A program made the translations under genes and the position numbers. Source: Candidatus Methylobacter titanis (lineage in GTDB: Bacteria; Pseudomonadota; Gammaproteobacteria; Methylococcales; Methylomonadaceae). From it: a stretch of 58,543 bases of DNA. Below are positions 24,782 through 33,259 of this stretch, piece after piece. Location of the stretch: NCBI GenBank assembly GCA_029946125.1, contig JAQSDX010000016.1, positions 1 to 58,543 of the forward strand. The letters are read 5' to 3'. Numbering within the stretch: position 1 is the stretch's first letter; each line of letters begins with the position of its first letter. The notes beneath the pieces are model-generated. The model searched no databases, was not told the origin of the DNA, and worked only from the letters and a program-made list of their open reading frames with translations.

Positions 24782-26332
24782 GTGACTATCTTCAAAACAG
24801 CAAAACGCAGCCTGCAATTTTTTCGGATCGGACTGGCGGCAAAAAAACTGCAACGTACTCAAAACGAGACTGAACGCTTACTCGCCAAACAGGCGCTTGT
24901 CGGACTGTTTGCCGATGCGCGCGGCATTACCATGAAAGTCGGTCAGTTGTTTGCGGGCAACGATGGCTCGACGCCGTTTCAAGCACTGGTCGCAGGCATA
25001 GAGCCTTTGCCGTTAAAAACCCTGATTCCGCTGCTTGAAAGAGCATTCGGAAAAAAGATCAAAAGTGTTTTCCGCTCCATAGAGCCTGCCATCGCAGCAG
25101 CCTCACTCGGACAAGTGCATCTTGCCGAGCTTAAAAACGGTGACGAGGTGGCGGTCAAAATCCGCTATCCCGATATTAGCGATGCGGTCGATGCCGAATT
25201 GCGCTTGGTCGGCTTGCTGCCTGGTATTGGGCCGGTTAGCCGCTGGGGTTTTGATCTTGATGCGTATAAAAGAAGCCTGCGCGACAATATGCATCGCGAA
25301 CTCGATTACCGCTCGGAAGCTCAGCGGCAGGACTATTTCGGCAGGGCTGTACAGGTTACAGGATTGCGAGTTCCCGAAGTCTATAAGGATTTATGCAGCG
25401 AAGGTGTGCTGGTGCAAAGCCGGGCACAGGGCGTGCTGATCGACAAAATCAGCGACTGGGCAGAGCAGGATCGTCGCTCTATCGCGCAGACGCTGATGCT
25501 GACGCTATTTAAAAGCCTGTTTGTTGCCGGCGAAGTGCATGGAGACCCGCATCCCGGCAATATTTTTTATAGTCATGACGAAAATGGTCGGCCACTAGTG
25601 ACCTTGCTTGATTACGGTTGCACGATTACTATTGCTGAACAACGTCGGCTGGCGCTCCTTAAATTGATTGTCGGCTGTCGCGAACGAAGCGCCATCAAAC
25701 CGCTGGATTGCTTTTCAGCGCTGGGCTTCGACAGCAAAAAACTTGCGCCGATCAGCGGCTCATTGCCTGCCTTATGCCAGATATTATTCCGGCCTTTTTT
25801 AGTCAACCATCCGTTTAGTCCGGAGCAGTGGCAGTTAGGTCCAGCCTTTAACGATCTGCTGGGTGATTATCGCTGGTGGTTTCGGTCGGCCGGGCCTTCC
25901 GACCTGTTTTTACTGATGCGCGCTTTTCAGGGGCTTATCCAGCAATTACAACAGCTGGATATTAATTTGCCGTGGTGGCCGCTATTGCAACAAGCGGTTG
26001 GCTGGGAACTTATTCAGCAGGCAATGGCTTATGAGTTACCGGTAATTGAGCAGGAAGCTACCGCTACGGCGCTGAGCTTTGATCAGCAGGCAAGCAAACT
26101 CTGCGTGTGCGTCACCGATGGCGGTGAGCAGCGTGTTTCGCTTGCTATGCCCGCCGAAGCGGTACTGGATTTGGAGCATCTTATTCCGGAAGAGGTATTG
26201 GAACGCATCATCCGTTCGGGAAAAATCGACCTTAAACAATTGAGTTATTCTATCCGCGTCAATGGCATTACCCCTCAGCAACTGTTCATTTTTAACGATG
26301 GCAGTAAAACCTATAAGGTGTGGCTGGAATAG
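24782..26332 (+). CDS. ABC1/UbiB-family atypical kinase
   Basis: A 516-residue ABC1 (AarF/UbiB/ADCK) kinase-like protein. The family KxGQ motif (KVGQ, near residue 52) and the alanine-rich loop AAASLGQ (near 104) are present, then VAVKIRYP with the Lys, catalytic HGDPHPGN and LLDYGC in place of the usual DFG. Members support quinone or isoprenoid metabolism. UbiB proper has C-terminal membrane helices, which are not evident here, so it is a paralogous subgroup. The start is GTG at 24782 with no strong ribosome site. Confidence 0.85.
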   Translation: MTIFKTAKRSLQFFRIGLAAKKLQRTQNETERLLAKQALVGLFADARGITMKVGQLFAGNDGSTPFQALVAGIEPLPLKTLIPLLERAFGKKIKSVFRSIEPAIAAASLGQVHLAELKNGDEVAVKIRYPDISDAVDAELRLVGLLPGIGPVSRWGFDLDAYKRSLRDNMHRELDYRSEAQRQDYFGRAVQVTGLRVPEVYKDLCSEGVLVQSRAQGVLIDKISDWAEQDRRSIAQTLMLTLFKSLFVAGEVHGDPHPGNIFYSHDENGRPLVTLLDYGCTITIAEQRRLALLKLIVGCRERSAIKPLDCFSALGFDSKKLAPISGSLPALCQILFRPFLVNHPFSPEQWQLGPAFNDLLGDYRWWFRSAGPSDLFLLMRAFQGLIQQLQQLDINLPWWPLLQQAVGWELIQQAMAYELPVIEQEATATALSFDQQASKLCVCVTDGGEQRVSLAMPAEAVLDLEHLIPEEVLERIIRSGKIDLKQLSYSIRVNGITPQQLFIFNDGSKTYKVWLE

Positions 26333-26340
26333 GCTGAGGT

Positions 26341-26820
26341 TTATTCGTAAAAACATTCGCTTAAATCGGGCGCTTTAGCCGGTTTGGATAGATGGATCAT
26401 TTGAAAGGCCTTATCGAAATCCGCATTGATAAAACTTCTGGTTAAATGCACGCACAAGCAATAAACCGCCGAATAATCATCGGTGCTGCCGGAACTGCAG
26501 TTATGGATTTTGTCAGACAGGGCGCGCATGACCGATACCACAAAGCCATCGTGCCGCCATGTTACCTGATGATCGATAACATCGTCGCCTCGCATAGCCA
26601 CAGCGCCCAATGCACAATAGGCAAGGTTAATCAGACCTGCCAATATTTCAACCATCTCGCCCGCTTTAATGGCTTTTAAAACCGCGCTACCTTCATCCAT
26701 CAGTAAGGCTTGGCGGAAAATAACATCCATATCAGATAGCCGCATATTTGCTCCGTGTTCCGCTTGCGGGAATGAAAATGTATCGTGGAATTCCCTAACT
26801 AATTTCAAGTGCTTGTTCAT
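26341..26820 (-). CDS. MazG-like/PRA-PH superfamily NTP pyrophosphohydrolase-like protein
   Basis: A 159-residue all-alpha protein with an N-terminal KLVREFHDTFSFPQAE segment and a later AGEMVEILAGLINLAYCALGAVA segment, as seen in MazG-like and phosphoribosyl-ATP diphosphatase-like proteins. The metal-binding acidic pattern is only partly recognisable, so activity is uncertain. It is convergent with the ABC1 kinase gene (nine bases apart) and downstream of a small DUF6494 gene on the same strand. Confidence 0.6.
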   Translation of the reverse strand: MNKHLKLVREFHDTFSFPQAEHGANMRLSDMDVIFRQALLMDEGSAVLKAIKAGEMVEILAGLINLAYCALGAVAMRGDDVIDHQVTWRHDGFVVSVMRALSDKIHNCSSGSTDDYSAVYCLCVHLTRSFINADFDKAFQMIHLSKPAKAPDLSECFYE

Positions 26821-26845
26821 GGCTTTTGTCCTCTGTCCGGTTTAT

Positions 26846-27051
26846 TTAATCGAGTGCTATTTTCCCCTCGATGCAATGGCTGATGCCAATAGCAGGAGCT
26901 TCCAGCGTCATTTTAATGTCTAGGGTCTCGGAACCGTTCAGCTTCCGCTTTCAACGGCTTTGAATACAGCATGTTCGATCTCGCGTTGTGAGGTGATGCC
27001 GACATTTTTGAGAAATTTTCTGATGTCTACATTTAAGGTATCTTCATTCAT
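26846..27051 (-). pseudogene. DUF6494 family small protein, frameshifted
   Basis: ATG at 27051 (with AGGAAA eight bases upstream) opens MNEDTLNVDIRKFLKNV, then TSQREIEHAVFKAVESGS and a stop at 26938-26940. In the next frame the sequence continues KLNGSETLDIKMTLEAPAIG, then HCIEGKIALD, to a stop at 26846-26848. Together they make a 68-residue DUF6494-type protein. The span is 206 bases, one short of a whole number of codons, so one base is missing near 26944. It may be a real loss or a sequencing error. The function of the family is unknown. Confidence 0.65.
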
Positions 27052-27108
27052 TTGGATTTCCTAACGGTAAAGTGATGGTTTTTTTATGGTTGAAAAACTG
27101 ACAGCACG

Positions 27109-28665
27109 TCATTGCAAATAACGCCCAAAATGATCCAGCAGATTTTCCAGTACATCGTCGCGCTCGGTATTCAGCGTTATTACACTCGCTTGTTCATGTT
27201 CCGATAGCGGTTGCGCCGATCGCTGTTGCTGATGCAGGACGGCCACCGTCGCTTCCGAAGCATCGTCTTGCCGTTGCTTGATGCGTCTATATAATTCCTG
27301 ATCAGACGCTTGAAAATTAATGATATGAAACGGCACGCCGCAGCCTGCCGCAAGCTGCCGGAAAAGGTCGCGTTGTCCGGCTTTAAGAAAAGCCGCATCG
27401 ATAATGACCGGAAAACCGGCTTCAAGCACGGCTTGGGCAAGTTCTTTAAGATGCAGGTAAGTTTTTATGCTTGCCTGTGGGGTATAAACTCCGCTGTCTA
27501 TGTTGCTGCCGGTTTGCTCTAATGGCCGGTAGTCGAACAGCCGTTTGCGTTCTAGGTCGGAACGTATCTGGAATGCGCCGATTTGTTCGGCGAGTTGGCA
27601 GGCGAAAGTCGATTTACCGGAACCTGAATAGCCGTGGGTGATAATCAGAAAGGTTGATCGTCGCTGGGTAAGCTGTTCGGCCAGATTGGCAAAAACTGTG
27701 TATTCATCGCGCGCCTGTTTAACAACGGTATCGTCATCTTGCTGCTGAGCCATGCGCAATAAGGACACTTTAGCCCGAACCAGAGCACGGTAAATCAGGT
27801 AATAGCGAAGCAATGCCAGTCCTGGATAATCGCCGGTGTGTTGCAAATAGCGATTAAGAAAATGGTAAGCATAGCGATTGTAACCAAAGTGCAACAGGTC
27901 GATAAACAAAAAAGCCACTTCGCTGATCACGTCAATCCAATACAGCATCGGATTAAATTCGATGCAGTCGAACAGGGTTACTTTGCCGTTTATCATCGTC
28001 ATGTTGCCCAGATGCAGGTCGCCGTGGCATTCCCGTATATGGCCTTGCTGCTTGCGTCGTTGCATCAAATCAGCCAGATAACGCCATTCGCTATCGCCCC
28101 ATTGCTGAATATTTTGCAGCTGTTGTTTTTGACCGTTATCGACCAGCAAAGGCCTGATATGGTCGAAATTTTCGACAAACCAATGGTTGATGTTGGCACT
28201 ATCGCCATAGGGCGAATTTTCGCCCGCCTGAGCAATCGTTTGATGAAAACAGGCGACACTGTCGGCAAGCTGATCGATTTGATCTGTGCTTAGCTGTTCG
28301 CGCTGTGCATACTTGCTGAGCAATTGCCCGGAAGGAAACCGAACCATCTTGACGGCATACTCAATGGCATTGCCGATGCCGCCTATTTGTGGATGATCCG
28401 GGGTACCGGTTATCGGCACGACCTCAAGATACAGCTCGGCCGCCAAGCGTCTATTCAGTCTTAATTCTTCATGACAGAAAAAGCGGCGTTTTTCCAGCGT
28501 GGAAAAATCCAGAAAACCGAAATTAACCGGTTTTTTGATTTTGTAGGCGTGTTTACCGATCAGCAGCACCCAGGAAATATGGGTTTCAATGATGTTACAG
28601 GCATTAAAGTCAAATAACGCATTGATAAGGGTGAGGCTTGATTCCTGCGCTGTATTATTGCTCAT
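27109..28665 (-). CDS. Bifunctional APH-like kinase / AAA ATP-binding protein
   Basis: A 518-residue two-domain protein. The N-terminal half is aminoglycoside phosphotransferase-like, with KPVNFGFLDFST near residue 45 and the catalytic HGDLHLGN near 218 followed by FDCIEFN. The C-terminal half is a P-loop kinase-like domain with Walker A GYSGSGKST near 348 and RSDLERKRLF. This fusion is widespread in proteobacteria and its substrate is unknown; resistance should not be assumed. It is transcribed like the eCIS locus, but 112 bases separate it from the last eCIS gene. Confidence 0.85.
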   Translation of the reverse strand: MSNNTAQESSLTLINALFDFNACNIIETHISWVLLIGKHAYKIKKPVNFGFLDFSTLEKRRFFCHEELRLNRRLAAELYLEVVPITGTPDHPQIGGIGNAIEYAVKMVRFPSGQLLSKYAQREQLSTDQIDQLADSVACFHQTIAQAGENSPYGDSANINHWFVENFDHIRPLLVDNGQKQQLQNIQQWGDSEWRYLADLMQRRKQQGHIRECHGDLHLGNMTMINGKVTLFDCIEFNPMLYWIDVISEVAFLFIDLLHFGYNRYAYHFLNRYLQHTGDYPGLALLRYYLIYRALVRAKVSLLRMAQQQDDDTVVKQARDEYTVFANLAEQLTQRRSTFLIITHGYSGSGKSTFACQLAEQIGAFQIRSDLERKRLFDYRPLEQTGSNIDSGVYTPQASIKTYLHLKELAQAVLEAGFPVIIDAAFLKAGQRDLFRQLAAGCGVPFHIINFQASDQELYRRIKQRQDDASEATVAVLHQQQRSAQPLSEHEQASVITLNTERDDVLENLLDHFGRYLQ

Positions 28666-28777
28666 GTTGTTAACCTCGACGTAATCAATAGTCAGATGTT
28701 ATTACGTTCATGGCATCGAGCGCAATGTTGCAAGGACAGAGCAATGGTCAATGCGTAAGATCACCATTAACCCCCTA

Positions 28778-29662
28778 TTATTCCAGATACTCCAGGCAGC
28801 GTAGATAAGCTTCAGGATAATCTTTTTTAACCCGTTGTTCCAGATTGTTGGCAACGATGGCATTCTTTTTAGTGTCGGCAATCAGATGGGTGTATCCAGC
28901 GGCCGCCGATTTTTCGGCGTTGAACGCATCGGCTTCACAGGCAAACAGGTATTCCATAGTGATCGGCTGGCGACTTATATCCTGATGATTGCGATGGCTA
29001 ATACAGGCAGAAAGAAGGTGTTGCTCCAATAAAATGTTTCTCTCAATGGCGTCACCCAGGGTTTTCCACACAGAACGGTTGGCGTCATGTTCTATCGTGC
29101 GGATAGCCAAGTCGGCATAATAGTGAATAAACTCGATAGCGCAACCGCCAAATATACCGCAACACTCCGCCTGTTGAATATTCCCTTGCGACTGATACCA
29201 TTGCCATTCTTTTGGTAACCAGCCACCCTGTTGCCGTACTAACTCGGAAAGTTCATCGGGTTTGTAAAATGATTCGCCCAGTTGAAAATACTCAGGGTTT
29301 TGCGCAAATACTTGAGTGTGCGAGGTTACCGGTAACGGCTTCCATAAGAACACATCGCTGTCTATGTGGATAAAAGGCGCGTCTTGCAATCGATAGGCAT
29401 AAATTTTACCCAGCGCCCACCATTTGGAATCCTGCCGATCAAGTTCATTCAATACGATCTGTACTTCATCGAATTCCAAACGTAAACCATCCACTAACAT
29501 GTGCGCACCATACTCATCGGTTACCAACCGGGTCTTGCGAAAATGCTTGCGCGCTAACTGTAGCGACAATATCCAGGCCAACAAATGGTGCCTCTCAGTC
29601 GCCCAGATTTGTTTACGGCATGACAAATACGGCTTGCTCCAAAAAGACCAAACGGCAATCAT
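28778..29662 (-). CDS. DUF6734 family glycosyltransferase-like protein
   Basis: A 294-residue protein matching what I know of DUF6734: N-terminal MIAVWSFWSKPY, RHHLLAWILSLQLARKHF, then YAYRLQDAPFIHIDSDVFLW. The HIDSDVFLW segment has the Asp-x-Asp layout used by GT-A glycosyltransferases for metal and sugar nucleotide. Its start overlaps the DUF6519 gene by four bases, so it is translationally coupled to the end of the eCIS operon. It may modify a particle protein, be a cargo protein, or be a rider gene; the sequence does not tell. Confidence 0.65.
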   Translation of the reverse strand: MIAVWSFWSKPYLSCRKQIWATERHHLLAWILSLQLARKHFRKTRLVTDEYGAHMLVDGLRLEFDEVQIVLNELDRQDSKWWALGKIYAYRLQDAPFIHIDSDVFLWKPLPVTSHTQVFAQNPEYFQLGESFYKPDELSELVRQQGGWLPKEWQWYQSQGNIQQAECCGIFGGCAIEFIHYYADLAIRTIEHDANRSVWKTLGDAIERNILLEQHLLSACISHRNHQDISRQPITMEYLFACEADAFNAEKSAAAGYTHLIADTKKNAIVANNLEQRVKKDYPEAYLRCLEYLE

Positions 29663-31053
29663 TCTTCTTCAGGACATAGCAAACCAGTACCTATACCTTG
29701 TCCAAGTCGCCCGTAATAGCTGTACTGGCAACCGTACGCTAACGGTTTAAAACTGCACCGGAAATCGGGAACCCCTGTTGATAAATCGACATTGCCGCTT
29801 GCTGACACCATGATGATGGCAAGAGGCGCATAACGGTGTTCCACCCCGATCGGCCGCATGAAAGCCGGAACGATATTTCCGTCATTATCCCGCTGGCTGG
29901 GCCACTCCACTTGGCCGGTGCTGGTTCGGGCAGGGATAAGCCAGTAATCGCCAGTTCGCAAAGGTGTTTCCCCTAGTTTGAACTCAATTTCAATACCGGC
30001 CTCTATCGGTAACCAACCAGGAGACTTGATGGCAACACCGTCAGCATTAACATCCGCGCCTTTTTGATCCCATCGGCGTATCAATGGATGTTTATCGGGA
30101 TGATAGATAACAGGGCTGATTCCGGTCAGCACTACGGTTCTTGTCATGTTGTCTATGGAATAAACCTGACATAGCAGATTGTTTGTCTGTCTCAATACAC
30201 AGTCATCATCCACCAGTTCTACCCAATCATTGACCGACAGAGTCGACTTAGCATCGCGACCCAAATTTTCCAACTCGACAGTCATCGTTTTAGCGACTGC
30301 GTCGGCAGTTATGGCCGTAACCGGGAACGCCACAGCGCCGTTATCCCGAGACCACTTAAAAGTGGGGGTATGGTCACTATTGCCGGGATTATGAATTTCA
30401 ATCCGATATAACTGGTTTTCTGCGCCCCGATATGACGCATCAGGATGTTGGCAACAGGCATCTGATTTAGCCTCAACAGGGTGAACCCCAGCGCGTAAAC
30501 AGACCTCACTCAATACCCGCTCTTCTTTTAATGCCGATACGCCATCTAGCCAGGTTTGACCATTTGTCAGCTCTTTTGTTTTTACCTGCCATATCACTTT
30601 AGAGCGTGTGGAAGTATCCAAGCCATTCAGGGCTTTTTCGCGAATATCGTCGTCTTCCAGATAACTGATATGCCGTTCCCACACATCCAGGTAAACCAAA
30701 TGGACGCCTGGACTCAGAGCATCGGTTTTAGCGTCAAGCGGGTAATCCGGCTGCTTAAAATAGGTGGCATCGTCATGGTGATTTTCGCAAAGGACACCGT
30801 CCACATAGTAGCGGCCTTTACCGATGGATAAATTGGTTTTGTCGGCAGTCACATTAATTTTAAAACCTAAGTTATTGCCTTCAGGACCCGCATAAGGCCC
30901 GATCAAATCGGCTGCCAAGGTCTGCATATAATGCAGTAAGATGGCCACTTGTTCATTCTCATCGGCATCCAACTGAACCCGACCCTGTTGCATCAGTACA
31001 CGCAAGAAGTTTTTATCGGGAGCAAATGTCATTTTTGAAAAATCGCCTTTCAT
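29659..31053 (-). CDS. DUF6519 family eCIS-associated protein
   Basis: A 464-residue protein. The N-terminus MKGDFSKMTFAPDKNFLRVLMQQGRVQLDADENEQ is the DUF6519 hallmark, in a style shared by proteins placed after the baseplate genes of eCIS-like loci. The central region has predicted beta-rich segments and a CCQHPD cysteine pair. The likely role is an outer baseplate or fibre-related part, by position. It is followed by the DUF6734 gene with a four-base overlap. Confidence 0.7.
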   Translation of the reverse strand: MKGDFSKMTFAPDKNFLRVLMQQGRVQLDADENEQVAILLHYMQTLAADLIGPYAGPEGNNLGFKINVTADKTNLSIGKGRYYVDGVLCENHHDDATYFKQPDYPLDAKTDALSPGVHLVYLDVWERHISYLEDDDIREKALNGLDTSTRSKVIWQVKTKELTNGQTWLDGVSALKEERVLSEVCLRAGVHPVEAKSDACCQHPDASYRGAENQLYRIEIHNPGNSDHTPTFKWSRDNGAVAFPVTAITADAVAKTMTVELENLGRDAKSTLSVNDWVELVDDDCVLRQTNNLLCQVYSIDNMTRTVVLTGISPVIYHPDKHPLIRRWDQKGADVNADGVAIKSPGWLPIEAGIEIEFKLGETPLRTGDYWLIPARTSTGQVEWPSQRDNDGNIVPAFMRPIGVEHRYAPLAIIMVSASGNVDLSTGVPDFRCSFKPLAYGCQYSYYGRLGQGIGTGLLCPEEE

Positions 31054-31083
31054 AGGGGTAGTCCTCTAAAATAATTCTTGTGA

Positions 31084-33252
31084 TTAACTTGCCAAAATAA
31101 TGTCGACATCGGTTCCGGCAGGCGTAAATTGTTGCAAGCGCGCCTGCAGGTTGGCCAAGCGTTGCGGCTGGTAAAGGTCATGGAACACCCCCATTTCGGA
31201 CTCATCTTCAGCGCCGTGCGTAATCTCTATTGCGCCGTTTTGAGCCAATTGACAATAGCTCGGTCTACCATAACGGGTGCTGTTGAACTCGGGTCTTACC
31301 CGCAACTGTTCACGAATTTTTGCCTCCCCGGTTAAATTCTTGCTCACTCCATCCGGCTGACACATAAATCTGCGCGGCGTACGCGATTCGGGCGGAACAT
31401 AACAAAAACGCATACACCCTATTTGCCGTCGCGCCACACATACTTTGCCCATAAAAATAGAATCTTCCGCCTGCATGATTGCATGTGTCTCCACGCTGCC
31501 AAGCACAGTGCTACGGACTATCGACACCGAAGCATGGGCAAAACCCGAACCCGGAGAACCTATTGCCTCGCATTCCGGTCCTTCGCACTCCCAGCCGGTG
31601 GCATCGACAACGCTATCATTGATGCGCATAATGATTGGATCTGCGCCTACCTCATCATTGCTGACTTGGATTGAACCGACAATACTGTGTTGGATAATGA
31701 TGCAAGCCTGACTGTTTAGCACATACAAACTGGGTTCAGCGGGGCGGCAGGGCTGGCAATCCGGCGCCAAAGACCATCCGGGAACCAGCGTAGTGTGGCG
31801 TAGTAAGACACTGTTGACCGCCCCTTCCACCAAAACTCCGCGACCCTCGACCAATAAACCGTCAAGCACTAAATGACTGCCCGCTGCACCGGTTATGCTC
31901 AGACTGTCCGGCTGGTCGGTTTTGTAATCCAGCAAACGAATAACCGGTCTACGCTCATTGGCGGCACGAATCTGTAAGTGATGCATGGCATCCAATTCCA
32001 GGTTGATGGGCAGTACATAAACCCCGCTATCGATAATCTCGATAACCGCGCTGGGCGGTTGACCACTCAACGGCTGTCCTGCTTGCCAGGGTTCCAGTGC
32101 TTTTTGTAATTGCTCTTGTCCGCAGACTTGAATAAGCACACTGTTTTCCGGCTGTGCCAGCACACGCGTATATTCGCCGCCGCCGATATTGGCGCTAAAG
32201 CCGTAGTAATAAGAGACCCAGACTTTCTTGGGCAATTGTTTGGCTGGAAACACCATGCGTCCCAGGATCGGGTCAACCGCTAACTTGCCTTTGGGCGATT
32301 GGTATCGCCAGTCGGTCAAATCGGTGCTAGTTATCAGCTCACGGGGAACAGGTTGCCGGGAGTTCTTGTTTGGCCAACCGGGTGCCCAGATCGCAAAGCT
32401 GTTGTCTTCTCCGTAATACACCGGTTCTGCGATATTTTCATCGTCAAAAGCCCGCCTGCGAATAGGTACGGGCATATTCAATTCGCCGGCAAGCGAGGTG
32501 TCGTCAGTTTCCGGCACGGGCCGATTATAGAGCGGAGTATCGTTACCCAAAGCACTGAAGGTATAACAATGCGGTGCGACTTCTTCAATGCAGCAAGCCG
32601 GGGTTTTGCTTTTCGGTGAAGATTTGTTAACCGAATAAACCTGCAATCGCCAAACGAACAGTCCGACCGCAGCCAGGTTATAACGCCCGGGGACATAATT
32701 GGAATTGATGCGACGCACATCGACGGAATGCGCAAGCTCATCAAACGCGCCGCCCAAATGTTGCAAGGCATGGCTGTTGCGCAGGTCTACGGTACGGCCT
32801 TGATCCGGCCGAAGATAATTAAGGTGCTGCGTGCTAGCTAATAACGGATAAAACTCAACGGCTCTGGCCTTCCAGTCGGCCACGTCGTTAGCCAGGCATT
32901 CCAGCAGCGCCAGACTGCCTTTACGCCGTCGGTAACGCAGGGTATTGGCGATCTCGTGGCGGGGTATCAGCACCTTATTGCGCTGCCTGCCTTGTATCGT
33001 AGCGCTATCGCTGGGCGACCCGGCTTCGGCAACCGGCTGGTAGCCGATCAAATCGCCCAGGTAAGGCACCACCCAATCTTCACAGGTTTCGATAAACCAG
33101 TTTTCGTAAAGCTGGTTTATATCTTTTTCGACAATATCGGCCTGTTCGGAGATAACCTGCAACAACGCCCGCAACGGCTCGCCTTGCTCGGCATCGCGAA
33201 CACGGTAGATGGTCGGTAGTAGTTCGTATAACCGGTCTAAGTTTATGCTCAT
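31084..33252 (-). CDS. eCIS tail protein I-like baseplate protein (Pvc12/Afp12 type)
   Basis: A 722-residue protein. The first 170 residues (INLDRLYELLPTIYRVRDAEQ to RRRKGSLALLE) are typical of phage tail protein I-like wedge proteins in contractile systems. The remainder contains beta-rich stretches such as LVLDGLLVEGRGVLVEG, suggesting a beta-helix attached to the wedge, perhaps carrying a fibre or acting as one. It follows the 1089-residue J-like gene by seven bases on the same strand. Confidence 0.8.
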   Translation of the reverse strand: MSINLDRLYELLPTIYRVRDAEQGEPLRALLQVISEQADIVEKDINQLYENWFIETCEDWVVPYLGDLIGYQPVAEAGSPSDSATIQGRQRNKVLIPRHEIANTLRYRRRKGSLALLECLANDVADWKARAVEFYPLLASTQHLNYLRPDQGRTVDLRNSHALQHLGGAFDELAHSVDVRRINSNYVPGRYNLAAVGLFVWRLQVYSVNKSSPKSKTPACCIEEVAPHCYTFSALGNDTPLYNRPVPETDDTSLAGELNMPVPIRRRAFDDENIAEPVYYGEDNSFAIWAPGWPNKNSRQPVPRELITSTDLTDWRYQSPKGKLAVDPILGRMVFPAKQLPKKVWVSYYYGFSANIGGGEYTRVLAQPENSVLIQVCGQEQLQKALEPWQAGQPLSGQPPSAVIEIIDSGVYVLPINLELDAMHHLQIRAANERRPVIRLLDYKTDQPDSLSITGAAGSHLVLDGLLVEGRGVLVEGAVNSVLLRHTTLVPGWSLAPDCQPCRPAEPSLYVLNSQACIIIQHSIVGSIQVSNDEVGADPIIMRINDSVVDATGWECEGPECEAIGSPGSGFAHASVSIVRSTVLGSVETHAIMQAEDSIFMGKVCVARRQIGCMRFCYVPPESRTPRRFMCQPDGVSKNLTGEAKIREQLRVRPEFNSTRYGRPSYCQLAQNGAIEITHGAEDESEMGVFHDLYQPQRLANLQARLQQFTPAGTDVDIILAS

Positions 33253-33259
33253 ACTCGCC

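Noticed and set aside
27109-28665. Aminoglycoside resistance gene
   Set aside because: The APH-like domain is fused to a P-loop domain in a widespread housekeeping-type family with no known resistance role.
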